From a virus: a stretch of DNA of 39,312 nt. This document shows, one piece after another, positions 31,697-38,816 of the stretch. Within the stretch, counting starts at the first letter, position 1; every line of letters starts with the position of its first letter. Made by a program: the position numbers and the translations under genes. Location: IMG/VR virus record IMGVR_UViG_3300047470_000312, positions 1 through 39,312 of that record. One strand, written 5' to 3'. The notes below the pieces were generated by a model. That model did not search any database, was not told the origin of the DNA, and saw only the letters and a program-made list of their open reading frames with translations.

Positions 31697-32352
31697 CAGG
31701 CCGCCACTTCAATGTTGTATTTAATTCCCGTCAGTTCGATGCGGCATTCGTCGCTCGGCGAACTTGGGTCTTGACCGTAACGTTTGTACTGCAAATCATT
31801 TGACCCAGTGAAGAAGCCAACACGACCAATGCTGTAGTTGGCGGCAGTATTGCCGGACCACATGGTGAAATACTTCGTTACTGTTGGAATGGCCAGGGCG
31901 GGCAATGTCATTACGGCACCAACGTTGACGTTCAAATCCATCACGTTACCGTTATTCCAAAGTGCCCCGGTCCATTCAATTTCAGCCGTGGTGGGAGCGG
32001 AAGCCTTTCGAATAATTCGATACGCCACGGGAAAATCCGGGTGCTCAAAAAATCCTGGGCTCAAAAGACTTCCTGTACGCGTCCATGTACTTACAAAAGC
32101 TGTTGGGTCCTGGTAGAAAAAGTTCCCACTCCTGAAGTACGCGGTTACGCTATTTGAGTACGACTTGTAAAACCGTGCCCGATCGACCGAATCGACCACA
32201 TCCGGTACGGCATCATTGCTGTACTCATATTCAAGCAATCGCTTGAGAGCTTTGTCGACCGTATTTAGATTGTTGTTGATATGAACATCAGGGTCAACAA
32301 ATTCAGTTGGATCGGGTTTGTAGAGTTTAAATGTTGTTGTGTAACTGCCCAC
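31696..32352 (-). CDS. Appendage/tail-fibre-like protein C
   Basis: A 218-residue protein. N-terminal FKLYKPDPTEF and INNNLNTVD (25-33) align with the same region of the two downstream genes. The remainder is beta-rich with Tyr/Asn/Trp, like adhesin tips. GTG 32352 overlaps the amidase stop. The set C-B-A is a tandem duplication with diverged ends. Confidence 0.6.
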   Translation of the reverse strand: MGSYTTTFKLYKPDPTEFVDPDVHINNNLNTVDKALKRLLEYEYSNDAVPDVVDSVDRARFYKSYSNSVTAYFRSGNFFYQDPTAFVSTWTRTGSLLSPGFFEHPDFPVAYRIIRKASAPTTAEIEWTGALWNNGNVMDLNVNVGAVMTLPALAIPTVTKYFTMWSGNTAANYSIGRVGFFTGSNDLQYKRYGQDPSSPSDECRIELTGIKYNIEVAA

Positions 32353-32353
32353 T

Positions 32354-33124
32354 TCACCCCTTTGGAATGACTAGCTTGTCACCGGGCTTTACGAGCTGCG
32401 GGTTTGCCTTAATGAGTACTTCAACCGTGATGTCATACTTCTTGGCAATTGAATAAAGCGTATCACCGGCGGCGACGGTGTGAATCTTCTTTGACGCCTT
32501 CGGGCCCTCCTTGATTGCCTGATGAATTTCAGCACGCAGACTTCCGACCGGCATCATCACGCCGGACCTAATTCCCGGGTCCCACTTCCCCTGCTGCCAT
32601 TCGCCGTGACCAATTGCCGAAAGCTCAGTCCACTTGTGATAAGTGCAAATTGCTGCGCACACTCGAACGATTGTCTTTCGCTGGGCATCGCTCATTGCGT
32701 GCTTGCCCGAGTACATGATTTCAAAACCGTAGAAGTGACTGTTGCCGTCAATGGTTGCCGGGCCAGGCTTTAGGTTCTTCGTGCCGTCGTAATCTTCGGC
32801 AATGACGTGATTCAGTGTTGTTGCGCTACCGAGACCGAAATGGTTCGTGCGTCCCCAACCCGCCAGTCGAAGAATTCCTGCCGGGTCAATTCCTGAATGA
32901 CAAAGCGGGCCGGGCAGGTCACCGTAACCATTCCAGAGAACATTCTCCTGATCGTTTACTCCACCGTCGGAACCAGTGTGGTGAATGCCAATTCCGTTGA
33001 CTGGACCCCAATCACCCTTGTGGTTCCGGTTGTGCGTGGCCCAATCGGGCCTGATGGGAATGTGCTTAACTCCCCACTGATCGCAAAGCTCTATGAACTT
33101 TGCCGCTGTCATTGGTGTTGCCAT
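32354..33124 (-). CDS. N-acetylmuramoyl-L-alanine amidase with LysM (endolysin)
   Basis: Cleaves the bond between N-acetylmuramic acid and the stem peptide. The PGRP/Amidase_2 pattern is visible: GIGIHHTGSDGG (H48, H49), FYGFEIMYSG, and IGHGEWQQGKWDPG with zinc ligands H173 and D182. A LysM repeat fills 214-254 (HTVAAGDTLYSIAKKYDITV, closing VKPGDKLVIPKG) and binds glycan. At 256 residues without a signal peptide, it is the likely main lysin and needs a holin for export. GAAAGG precedes ATG 33124. Confidence 0.88.
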   Translation of the reverse strand: MATPMTAAKFIELCDQWGVKHIPIRPDWATHNRNHKGDWGPVNGIGIHHTGSDGGVNDQENVLWNGYGDLPGPLCHSGIDPAGILRLAGWGRTNHFGLGSATTLNHVIAEDYDGTKNLKPGPATIDGNSHFYGFEIMYSGKHAMSDAQRKTIVRVCAAICTYHKWTELSAIGHGEWQQGKWDPGIRSGVMMPVGSLRAEIHQAIKEGPKASKKIHTVAAGDTLYSIAKKYDITVEVLIKANPQLVKPGDKLVIPKG

Positions 33125-33172
33125 GGTTTACCTTTCGTCGGTCCCCGTAGGGCCAAAAGCCTACCAACTGAA

Positions 33173-33550
33173 TTAGGTCGTACTATCCGTGAAGTTGATA
33201 TACTTCGCCAGTAGAGTAATCAAGTTAGCTAGTGCTACGTTACCACCTTTTGCCCCAGTCAACACGTCTGCCGGAACCAAATCATTTCCCGATGTGTTGA
33301 TTTTCAATGCACCAATTTTGGGTGAAGTGATTCCATCGTGGATGTGGTTTCCAGGGCTGGCCTGATTTCGACTCTTACCCAAAGTGTGATGCTGCGCACG
33401 CTGACTTGTATCAAGGTCGCTATTAAGGTGGGTCTTTTCAATTTCACCAGCGGGTGACGTCACTTGACCAAACTTGTCAGGCTTTTCGGCGGGTGCGGCT
33501 TCCTTGCCTGGTTTGATTGTTGGTTTGAGATTTTTGCCGACGTTGCTCAT
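33173..33550 (-). CDS. Actinophage appendage protein with His-rich motif
   Basis: A 125-residue protein whose QHHTLGKSRNQASPGNHIHD segment (about residues 53-72) resembles a His-rich motif I recall from actinophage minor tail or collar proteins. H-H...H-H could bind metal within a trimeric fibre. Lys/Pro-rich at the front, a helix and Thr/Ser tail at the end. It sits between terminase small subunit and amidase. Confidence 0.6.
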   Translation of the reverse strand: MSNVGKNLKPTIKPGKEAAPAEKPDKFGQVTSPAGEIEKTHLNSDLDTSQRAQHHTLGKSRNQASPGNHIHDGITSPKIGALKINTSGNDLVPADVLTGAKGGNVALANLITLLAKYINFTDSTT

Positions 33551-34255
33551 TTAGTCCCCAAAGCTCGGCGGTGGAGGCAAACTGGGTTGAGTTGCCCTGG
33601 GTTGGTTGACGATTTGATTGCTCAAGCTAGTTGAAAGACTTTCAGCACTTGCGATTTGAGTCAAATCCATAGCGATGCTATTCAAAAGGGCAGGGTCCTT
33701 GATGTGCCGCTGAAGGATTTCAATGAACGTGTACAGAATGCGTCGCACGTCGACCTGTGCCTCTTTGGTCGGATCATGCCGACCTGTGATTTCATAAATC
33801 AACTTTGCGCTGTTTACGTTACCATTTCGCGCTCCCTTCAAAAGAGCCTTGTGAGCTTCAGTTACACCAGTGTTTGCTAGCATCTTTTCGGAACGATTTC
33901 GGATGTAGTCAGAAAATTGGTCATCCTGCATCCAAGTCGCCCATTGGCGTGTGGTAATTCCTAGGTCACGAAGTTTCTTTTCTTCGGAGCGTCGGTCAAC
34001 CAAATCAGTCATGGCGGCGGCGGCATGCATTTGGTCAGCAGTGAAAGAGTCCTCCGCGGGAGGGTAAATGATACCTCTCGCTCGAAAACTCTTAATGACC
34101 AATGGGTTAATTTTGAAGTCGGCCATGAAGTCGTCGGTCAAATCGTCGAACCGTTGACGTAGCTTATCGTCGCTCGGCGTCGAACCGTAGGCCGCATGAT
34201 ATCGTTCGATGTAAAAAATCAGGTCTAGTTCAATTGCGTTAAGGGTTTGGTTCAT
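33551..34255 (-). CDS. Terminase small subunit (predicted)
   Basis: DNA-recognition partner of the terminase. A helix-turn-helix occupies about residues 80-120 (RDLGITTRQWATWMQDDQFS), followed by a helix AHKALLKGARNGNVNSAKLI and the YEITGRHDP segment typical of phage small terminases (K-x-A-K-L-x-x-E-x-x-G-R). Length of 234 residues is a little long, with a C-terminal Pro-rich tail that may contact the large subunit. ATG 34255 overlaps the upstream stop (ATGA). Confidence 0.75.
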   Translation of the reverse strand: MNQTLNAIELDLIFYIERYHAAYGSTPSDDKLRQRFDDLTDDFMADFKINPLVIKSFRARGIIYPPAEDSFTADQMHAAAAMTDLVDRRSEEKKLRDLGITTRQWATWMQDDQFSDYIRNRSEKMLANTGVTEAHKALLKGARNGNVNSAKLIYEITGRHDPTKEAQVDVRRILYTFIEILQRHIKDPALLNSIAMDLTQIASAESLSTSLSNQIVNQPRATQPSLPPPPSFGD

Positions 34256-34515
34256 TTAGTCGCCTGACCGTCCCTGAATGCCTGAACTGTTGCTTCGGTG
34301 TGCTCTTTCAGTGGCACTACAAATTCACGCGCTATGGCCGCTAGGGCCAATTGGAACGCGTAGAAACAAAAGTCTTTCACGTCAAAGTCGCCTGTAGCGA
34401 TTGCGTGGTTTGCTGCCTCAATGAGAATCCCCGCCAACATGACATTGATGACCGGGTTTCGTTTGATGCTACTGGCAAAACTTCTCGGCAGTGATTTCAC
34501 CGTTCCACCAACCAA
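34252..34515 (-). CDS. Membrane protein, holin candidate
   Basis: An 87-residue protein with two hydrophobic helices, VINVMLAGILIEAANHAI and FCFYAFQLALAAIAREFVV, separated by an acidic turn, plus a charged C-terminus. This two-span plan fits class II holins, and a holin is needed for the amidase. It lies at the start of the late operon. The start is uncertain: TTG 34515 or GTG 34500. Confidence 0.6.
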   Translation of the reverse strand: MVGGTVKSLPRSFASSIKRNPVINVMLAGILIEAANHAIATGDFDVKDFCFYAFQLALAAIAREFVVPLKEHTEATVQAFRDGQATK

Positions 34516-34639
34516 TCATATGTCCGGACTTTGAGTACACGGTTACGTCGCCCATATTGCTGCCACTCAAAGTGTAATCAAATTCCCTCAAAAGGTCATT
34601 TAGCTTTGCTGCGAAAACTTTTGCTGGGTCGGGCTCCAC
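34469..34639 (-). CDS. Small hypothetical protein at the head of the late operon
   Basis: A GTG-started 56-residue frame: helix PAKVFAAKLNDLLREFDYTL, then strands VTVYSKSGHMIGWW and a terminal helix. It overlaps the membrane-protein gene start. The frame stays open upstream to 34735 without another start codon, so a longer Pro-rich N-terminus with a rare start is possible. Family unknown. Confidence 0.5.
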   Translation of the reverse strand: MEPDPAKVFAAKLNDLLREFDYTLSGSNMGDVTVYSKSGHMIGWWNGEITAEKFCQ

Positions 34640-34785
34640 TTGAACACCATTTTCATTAGTGACGGGTTGGGGGGCCGGATGGGCTTGATCACCCTCACTT
34701 TGGGGCCTAGGTGGGGCCTGAAGGGGGTCTGTGGCGCCTCACCCCCCTAGTGGGCACTTACCTGCCTGGGGCGTCAGTGAGGCTC
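34640..34785. other. G/C-rich gap with inverted repeat
   Basis: GCCTCAC at 34736-34742 and GTGAGGC at 34777-34783 form a 7-bp stem just downstream of the HTH regulator on its strand, without a T-tract. A direct repeat TGGGGCCT lies at 34701-34708 and 34712-34719. No gene and no clear promoter were seen, although the late operon must begin hereabouts or be read through from the regulator. Confidence 0.4.
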
Positions 34786-35295
34786 TCAGGCGACCGTGTG
34801 AGGCTTGACCTCCGACCAGTCGATTTCCAAAAGGTTTGCCTCTTTCAAAACGTTTCGGATGCTCAAAGGCATTTCAGGTCGAATACCTTCTTCGTATGCG
34901 CGTACCGTTTCGGGATGGATGCAAAACGCGTTGGCGAAAGCCATTGAACTAGGCCAGTAACCTGCGCGCCAATGTTCAAACAACTTGAAACCTTCGACTC
35001 GGCTGTTGTGGCGCTCTAGTCTGTGAGGGTTGATGGTTTCAATCGTCGCTCGGCGTCGGGCCTGCTGGAACATTTGATAACGCTTCGTCACACTCAAGGT
35101 TTCAATTGAAAGTGCGTGCGCAGCCCAATTCAAAAGTGCCGGGTTCAGACTTGTGTAAGTACCTGCTTCGGCTCTAGAAATGTATTGCTTGCTCAGACCC
35201 AAACGCTTTGCCAGACCTGTACTGCTGAGACTCATTTGAAGTCTGGCATCAATGATTGGGTTAATGATGTCGCCTGAAAAACTGTTGTTTACCAA
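34786..35295 (-). CDS. Regulator with two helix-turn-helix modules
   Basis: A 169-residue DNA-binding protein with two XRE-like modules in one chain: GLAKRLGLSKQYISRAEAG at about 27-45 and AFANAFCIHPETVRAYEEG at about 119-137, joined by basic helices (QQARRRATIETINPHRLERH). Such a protein could bind an asymmetric or pseudo-symmetric site as a monomer. TTG 35295 follows AAGGAG. It sits at a divergent point between leftward late and rightward middle genes, the usual place of a phage switch regulator. Its own promoter is overlapped by a TTTAAGT element. Confidence 0.78.
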   Translation of the reverse strand: MVNNSFSGDIINPIIDARLQMSLSSTGLAKRLGLSKQYISRAEAGTYTSLNPALLNWAAHALSIETLSVTKRYQMFQQARRRATIETINPHRLERHNSRVEGFKLFEHWRAGYWPSSMAFANAFCIHPETVRAYEEGIRPEMPLSIRNVLKEANLLEIDWSEVKPHTVA

Positions 35296-35318
35296 TGTTC
35301 TCCTTTTTAACTCTTTTG

Positions 35319-35351
35319 ACTTAGTTTAAGTGTTTTGTGGTTGGTTGACAA
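35319..35351 (-). promoter_or_regulatory. Leftward promoter of the two-HTH regulator with overlapping operator-like element
   Basis: On the minus strand, -35 TTGTCA (35351-35346) and -10 TAAACT (35328-35323) are 17 bp apart. The near-palindrome ACTTAGTTTAAGT (35319-35331) covers the -10, suggesting autoregulation. Confidence 0.6.
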
Positions 35352-35375
35352 GAGGGCCGAAAATGTGGCGAATGG

Positions 35376-35405
35376 TTGACAGGTATTTTTTGGTGAATCC
35401 ATACC
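35376..35405 (+). promoter_or_regulatory. Candidate rightward promoter for the small-gene block
   Basis: -35 TTGACA at 35376-35381 and a weak -10 CATACC at 35400-35405, 18 bp apart. A second GGTTGACA lies 31 bp upstream (35343-35350) and overlaps the leftward -35. The leader 35406-35509 has no gene. Confidence 0.5.
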
Positions 35406-35509
35406 GGGGGACCGTAAAGAGGAAACGCGAGTGGATTTTTGGACAACATCGGCCCGGGTGAGAGTCTTTGGGGGTCAGGCAAACCAAACCGCGCTTCTGG
35501 GGGCACACA

Positions 35510-35776
35510 ATGCGAGTGATCGTTGCAATCATCTTCTGGACCATTTGCCTTATGGTCCCGAGCAATGTTCCCGTCGCCGCAGTTGTGGTAATCCCTCCGA
35601 TGCCGCAGGTTTCCCCGGCCGAAGCAATTGCGCTGGAGACGGAATGCGATTGCGTCACCTGCAATGCGTACGACGACGCGTGGTGCGAGTTCACCAATCT
35701 GTTCAACAGCTACACCTACAAGGTGAGCAAGAACGGGCGCAGCATGGTCAACGGCAAGTTCGTCAAGAAGGGCTGA
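35510..35776 (+). CDS. Small secreted or membrane-anchored protein
   Basis: An 88-residue protein starting with a clear hydrophobic signal/anchor (MRVIVAIIFWTICLMVP) and a Val/Pro-rich stretch. A small cysteine cluster follows (ECDCVTC, WCEF) and then a basic C-terminus. Four cysteines after an export signal suggest disulfides outside the membrane. ATG 35510 follows GGGGG. Could be a superinfection-exclusion or envelope-targeting protein; function not identifiable. Confidence 0.65.
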   Translation: MRVIVAIIFWTICLMVPSNVPVAAVVVIPPMPQVSPAEAIALETECDCVTCNAYDDAWCEFTNLFNSYTYKVSKNGRSMVNGKFVKKG

Positions 35777-35781
35777 ACCAA

Positions 35782-35937
35782 ATGACGATCGACCAGGCAC
35801 GCGAAATGATCCGAGCCGGTTTCTACGAGGACACGCTGGAGTCTGAGGAAATCCTCGGTCTCGTTTGCCAGTGGTTTCCCAATGTGAATCGTGACGGTGA
35901 GCTTGAGGAAATCGTCGCCAACGTTTGCTTCAACTGA
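35782..35937 (+). CDS. Small helical protein, 51 residues
   Basis: Starts at ATG 35782, a few bases after AAGGG. TIDQAREMIRAGFYEDTLES followed by EEILGLVCQWFP is a compact three-helix domain. No family recognised. Part of a rightward block of four short genes. Confidence 0.55.
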   Translation: MTIDQAREMIRAGFYEDTLESEEILGLVCQWFPNVNRDGELEEIVANVCFN

Positions 35938-35950
35938 AGGGCTGAGTGAA

Positions 35951-36106
35951 ATGGCAAGTGACTTCCGAAACCCCCGGACCCCCATCATTTACTTGGTGGC
36001 CATTAATGAAACCACCCGGGTCGAAATGCAGCCGCGCGAAATCGCTCTCATGCTAGCGGACGGTTTCAAACTCGACATCGTCATCCGCCCGTTCAACCTG
36101 ATCTGA
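35951..36106 (+). CDS. Small hypothetical protein, 51 residues
   Basis: ATG 35951, 13 bases after the upstream stop. Short strand-helix-strand pattern (IIYLVAINETTRV, REIALMLADGF, LDIVIRPF). Function unknown. Third gene of the rightward block. Confidence 0.55.
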   Translation: MASDFRNPRTPIIYLVAINETTRVEMQPREIALMLADGFKLDIVIRPFNLI

Positions 36107-36117
36107 AAGGTCACACC

Positions 36118-36390
36118 ATGAAGTTCATCGGAGTTATCGCGTTCCTGGACAGCGTCGAGCGCCAGAATCGAATCACCACTCAAATGTCATTTGAGGTGAT
36201 GGTCGATTGGGTTTCCTCGGTCATCGAATTCTACCGCCAGGATGTGCGGACGGGTGAATTCGATGGGACTGAAATCCTGGTTCAGGTGTACGAGTTCAAT
36301 CCCGAGCGAAACTCAGACATCGAGAACTGGGATTACGACTCAGACGACATCATGGATTCGATCATCATTCCGAATCCGTACAGCGCGTAG
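36118..36390 (+). CDS. Small acidic hypothetical protein, 90 residues
   Basis: ATG 36118 follows GAAAGG. A mixed fold (KFIGVIAFLDSVERQNRITT, then SFEVMVDWVSSVIEFYRQ) with an Asp-rich C-terminus. No known family. Last gene before the terminator at 36408. Confidence 0.6.
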   Translation: MKFIGVIAFLDSVERQNRITTQMSFEVMVDWVSSVIEFYRQDVRTGEFDGTEILVQVYEFNPERNSDIENWDYDSDDIMDSIIIPNPYSA

Positions 36391-36407
36391 CGGATCAAAT
36401 GAGAAAG

Positions 36408-36429
36408 CCTCCCTCCGGGGAGGTTTTTT
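36408..36429 (+). terminator. Intrinsic terminator of the small-gene block
   Basis: CCTCCC (36408-36413) pairs with GGGAGG (36418-36423) around TCCG, followed by six T residues. Confidence 0.88.
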
Positions 36430-36962
36430 CAGGGCCCCGCATGGAAAAGCGGGTGGACTGTTGGTCAGTCGTCAGACTCTCTGTAGTGTCAGTGGTGTCA
36501 GTCGTGGGTCCTACCCCCTCGGTTGGCGGTCGCTCCAAATGGTGCAGCCGGTTTGAGTCCGGTGGCCAAATGGGCTGAAGGCAGTAACGGCGAATGCGAC
36601 TTGGGCCCCAATTGGGGATTTGAGAACTGAACAGTGGATTCAAATTCGAGCGACGCAACGTTGTGAAACGTGGCTGACCTCAAAAGCACATTTGGAAATC
36701 AGCGAACCAACCACCTGTTGGCGTAATTGATACCTCCCCCTTCCCTGAAATATCGCATTGACTCTAGGGCGCTCCTGAAAAGGAATTAACCAGAAAACGG
36801 ACGTCCCGGATGTTCCCCGTGCTCGCGGGGCTCGTTCAATGAGTGATTTCAAACCGGGGTAAATTCAAAACCGTCACGAATGGTCAGTTGGCCAACGCAC
36901 GATTTCTGTAAGACCTCGAACAGACTTGCGACGGCACCTTTAGGTGATCCTCGCATAAATGC
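36430..36962. other. Non-coding stretch with unusual elements
   Basis: No convincing gene on either strand in 533 bases. It holds a GTGTCAG/GTGTCAG repeat near 36487-36500, a tRNA T-arm-like hairpin at 36547-36563 without the rest of a tRNA, and the CRISPR-repeat-like hairpin at 36812-36834. Some short frames exist but lack ribosome sites. Confidence 0.4.
36812..36834 (+). repeat. Single type I-E CRISPR-repeat-like hairpin
   Basis: CCCCGTGCTCGCGGGG (36815-36830) forms a 6-bp stem (one T-G pair) with a 4-base loop, the same size as the hairpin of type I-E repeats (E. coli CCCCGC/GCCA/GCGGGG). The preceding GTT also matches. The 3' flank (CTCGTTC) does not match the usual handle. Only one copy and no cas genes, so it is not an array. 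A plain RNA hairpin is the simplest alternative. Confidence 0.35.
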
Positions 36963-37075
36963 TTGACAGATCTGCTTTGGACATGATATGCCCCCGGGGC
37001 GGTTGGTTGTAGCGGAAATTCGTTACATCACCTGGGGGATTCATGACCATTGCAGCCCTGTCCAAGTGCTAGAAT
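36963..37075 (+). promoter_or_regulatory. Tandem promoters of the 356-residue gene
   Basis: Promoter 1: -35 TTGACA at 36963-36968 with -10-like GATATG at 36985-36990 (16 bp). Promoter 2: extended -10 TGCTAGAAT at 37067-37075, start expected about 37082. Between them is GCCCCCGGGGC (36990-37000), a GC palindrome. The leader to ATG 37117 has GAAAGG. Confidence 0.6.
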
Positions 37076-37116
37076 GGCATACAGGGAAGCAATCCATCAC
37101 TGAAAGGTCACGCATC

Positions 37117-38187
37117 ATGACTGAGTCCACTATCACCACTCCGGTTGCAGCACCTGAGGTGACTGTGTTCGATGAGCTGCTCTCTAAGACGATGCTTCCG
37201 GATGCAGCTATTGCTCCGATGAAGCAGAAGCTTGTTGAGGCGTACCGGCTCATTTCGCTCAACAATCAGCGGGTCATTCAGGTCAACGCCGCGAAGGCAA
37301 TGGATCCGAACAATCTTGACTACCTGGACACGCTGTGGAATGCGCACGCCACCGATGACCCTGAGATTGCGGAGATTGAGCCGCTTTACCAGGCCGCTGT
37401 GGAGGAATACCTCAAGCTGCAGGCCAAGCTTCGCACGCTCGCCAAGAAGCACATTCCGGCAGTGCTTTCGGATGACGAGACCAAGGCACTGAAGAACCTG
37501 GTGAATGGTTCGGGCGATGCAATTGATAAGGCGATTGCCTCCGCTCGGGACATGGCACTTGTTGTGGATCAAATGCTTGCAATTCACGGGGCAAAGCCTG
37601 AAGGCGGAATCATTTCGCTGCTGCCTTCGGTCGACAGTCTCAAGTCGACGCGTGGTCGTAAGGCTGCAAATGCTGCGGGTGGAGAACGTACTCCGTACAT
37701 GACGCGTGTTGGAGACATTCTCCTGGACGGTGTTTCCACGAACATCACCGTTGATGGCGAAGTGAAGGCGAAGTTCAATTTCGCGGCGGATGCTTGGAAC
37801 AAGAAGTACAACGCGGAGCAGTTCCCGGAGAATGGCGTTACGGCCGTTCTGCTTGAAGAGGCTTTCTTCAAGCACATGGGAATTCCGTGGCGCTCCATCA
37901 AGGGTGCGCAGCTTCCGGAGGACAGCTACGAATTCGAATTCACCAAGGACGTGAAGGAGAAGTCGAAGCAGGATGGGACTGAAACGGTTCGACCGGTCAC
38001 GGTAAAGGTCACTGTGGTCAAGCCTGAAAGCAAGGCCCAGACCGCTGAAACCGCTAAGCCCGAAACCCCGGCCGCTGAAACCCCGGCCGCTGTCACTAAG
38101 GAAACCTTGAAGCCCGGTGATTTCATTCGCCCCGAGCCTGCGAAGAAGGCAGTCGCCCCCAAGGCTGAAACCCCCAAGGGTAAGTAA
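37117..38187 (+). CDS. Abundant-looking protein of unknown function, 356 residues
   Basis: Start is ATG 37117, with GAAAGG 12 bases before; the frame extends upstream only through promoter sequence. It has an N-terminal helical domain (about 1-140), a basic linker around RGRKAANAAGG, a central conserved-looking domain (TPYMTRVGDILLDGVSTNI, KFNFAADAWNKKYNAEQFPE) and an Ala/Glu/Thr/Pro repeat tail. A perfect 15-bp tandem repeat, GAAACCCCGGCCGCT, lies at 38062-38091. Tandem promoters and regular codon use suggest high expression, as for a nucleoid-like or host-takeover protein. No family recognised. Confidence 0.75.
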   Translation: MTESTITTPVAAPEVTVFDELLSKTMLPDAAIAPMKQKLVEAYRLISLNNQRVIQVNAAKAMDPNNLDYLDTLWNAHATDDPEIAEIEPLYQAAVEEYLKLQAKLRTLAKKHIPAVLSDDETKALKNLVNGSGDAIDKAIASARDMALVVDQMLAIHGAKPEGGIISLLPSVDSLKSTRGRKAANAAGGERTPYMTRVGDILLDGVSTNITVDGEVKAKFNFAADAWNKKYNAEQFPENGVTAVLLEEAFFKHMGIPWRSIKGAQLPEDSYEFEFTKDVKEKSKQDGTETVRPVTVKVTVVKPESKAQTAETAKPETPAAETPAAVTKETLKPGDFIRPEPAKKAVAPKAETPKGK

Positions 38188-38215
38188 GTCAAAGCACCAC
38201 TAGCAAAACCAAAAC

Positions 38216-38244
38216 ACCCTCGGTCAAATGGCTGGGGGTTTTTT
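38216..38244 (+). terminator. Terminator or attenuator after the 356-residue gene
   Basis: ACCCTC (38216-38221) pairs with GGGGGT (38234-38239, one G-T pair), followed by TTTTTT. The next gene begins only five bases later, so it may work as an attenuator. Confidence 0.7.
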
Positions 38245-38248
38245 GGGT

Positions 38249-38386
38249 ATGAAGACAATTCGTGGGTTTATCCAGTTCAGTAAGTCCGATGGTCAGATGG
38301 GCCACTCCTCTTATTGGGGAATCGATGAGCTAGAGCTACTGATTAAGTCACTCATTAGTGATGGATTCCAGATCAATTCAATCTAA
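38249..38386 (+). CDS. Small hypothetical protein, 45 residues
   Basis: ATG 38249 begins directly after the T-run of the terminator; GGGGG of the stem could serve as ribosome site. The product (KTIRGFIQFSKSDGQMGHSS, then a helix LELLIKSLISDGF) is compact and polar. Its stop TAAGGA supplies the ribosome site of the next gene, so translation is probably coupled. No known family. Confidence 0.55.
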   Translation: MKTIRGFIQFSKSDGQMGHSSYWGIDELELLIKSLISDGFQINSI

Positions 38387-38397
38387 GGATCTAATTA

Positions 38398-38580
38398 ATG
38401 CTCAACTCCAGAGTTGCAATCGGTCCTTGGGAAAATGTACAAAGGACACACCTGGGCGACGTCCTTATGTACGAGGGCGAAATGGTAGTCCTTAAGAATT
38501 ATTCAATGTTCAACGCTCACGTTGAATACGAGGACGGTACTCGCAAGTGGGTAAGCCGAGAAGAGCTTAGCCTCATTTGA
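38398..38580 (+). CDS. Small beta-rich protein, 60 residues
   Basis: ATG 38398, 11 bases after AAGGA. An SH3-like or Tudor-like pattern of short strands (GDVLMYEGEMVVLKNY, AHVEYEDGTRKWVSREEL). Proteins with this plan often bind DNA, RNA or another protein. Ends before a strong terminator. Confidence 0.6.
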   Translation: MLNSRVAIGPWENVQRTHLGDVLMYEGEMVVLKNYSMFNAHVEYEDGTRKWVSREELSLI

Positions 38581-38586
38581 ATTAGA

Positions 38587-38619
38587 CCCCCTAACCAGAC
38601 AATGGTTAGGGGGTTTTTT
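38587..38619 (+). terminator. Strong intrinsic terminator
   Basis: CCCCCTAACC (38587-38596) pairs with GGTTAGGGGG (38604-38613) around AGACAAT, followed by six T residues. Confidence 0.95.
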
Positions 38620-38634
38620 ATTGCCCAAAACACC

Positions 38635-38816
38635 TTTAAGTAGAGGCACCTTCCCGGCCGACCAAAACGGGTTTGGCGGAGAGGGGTGCTGCATGGAATT
38701 TAAGCAGCGCCGCGAACACTCAGTCAAAACGAGCGCGAAAGTAGCGCGAACACGCACTTAAGTAGAGGGCTTTAAGAAAGTTTGATTAAGTGGCCTCAAC
38801 TTTTGATTAAGTGGCC
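38635..38816. repeat. Four TAAGTRG boxes (operators or iterons), left group
   Basis: TAAGTAG at 38637-38643 and 38759-38765, each followed by AGG. TAAGTGG at 38787-38793 and 38808-38814, within a 15-bp perfect repeat TTTGATTAAGTGGCC whose copies are 21 bp apart (two helical turns). Confidence 0.7.

Noticed and set aside
36547-36563. tRNA T-arm-like hairpin (GCCGG TTTGAGT CCGGT)
   Set aside because: No matching acceptor, D or anticodon arms could be fitted around it; no integrase that would make it an attachment site.
36395-36658. Leftward 87-residue frame over the 36.4-36.7 kb gap
   Set aside because: Low-complexity, Arg/Pro/Thr-rich, runs through the terminator at 36408 and has no ribosome site.
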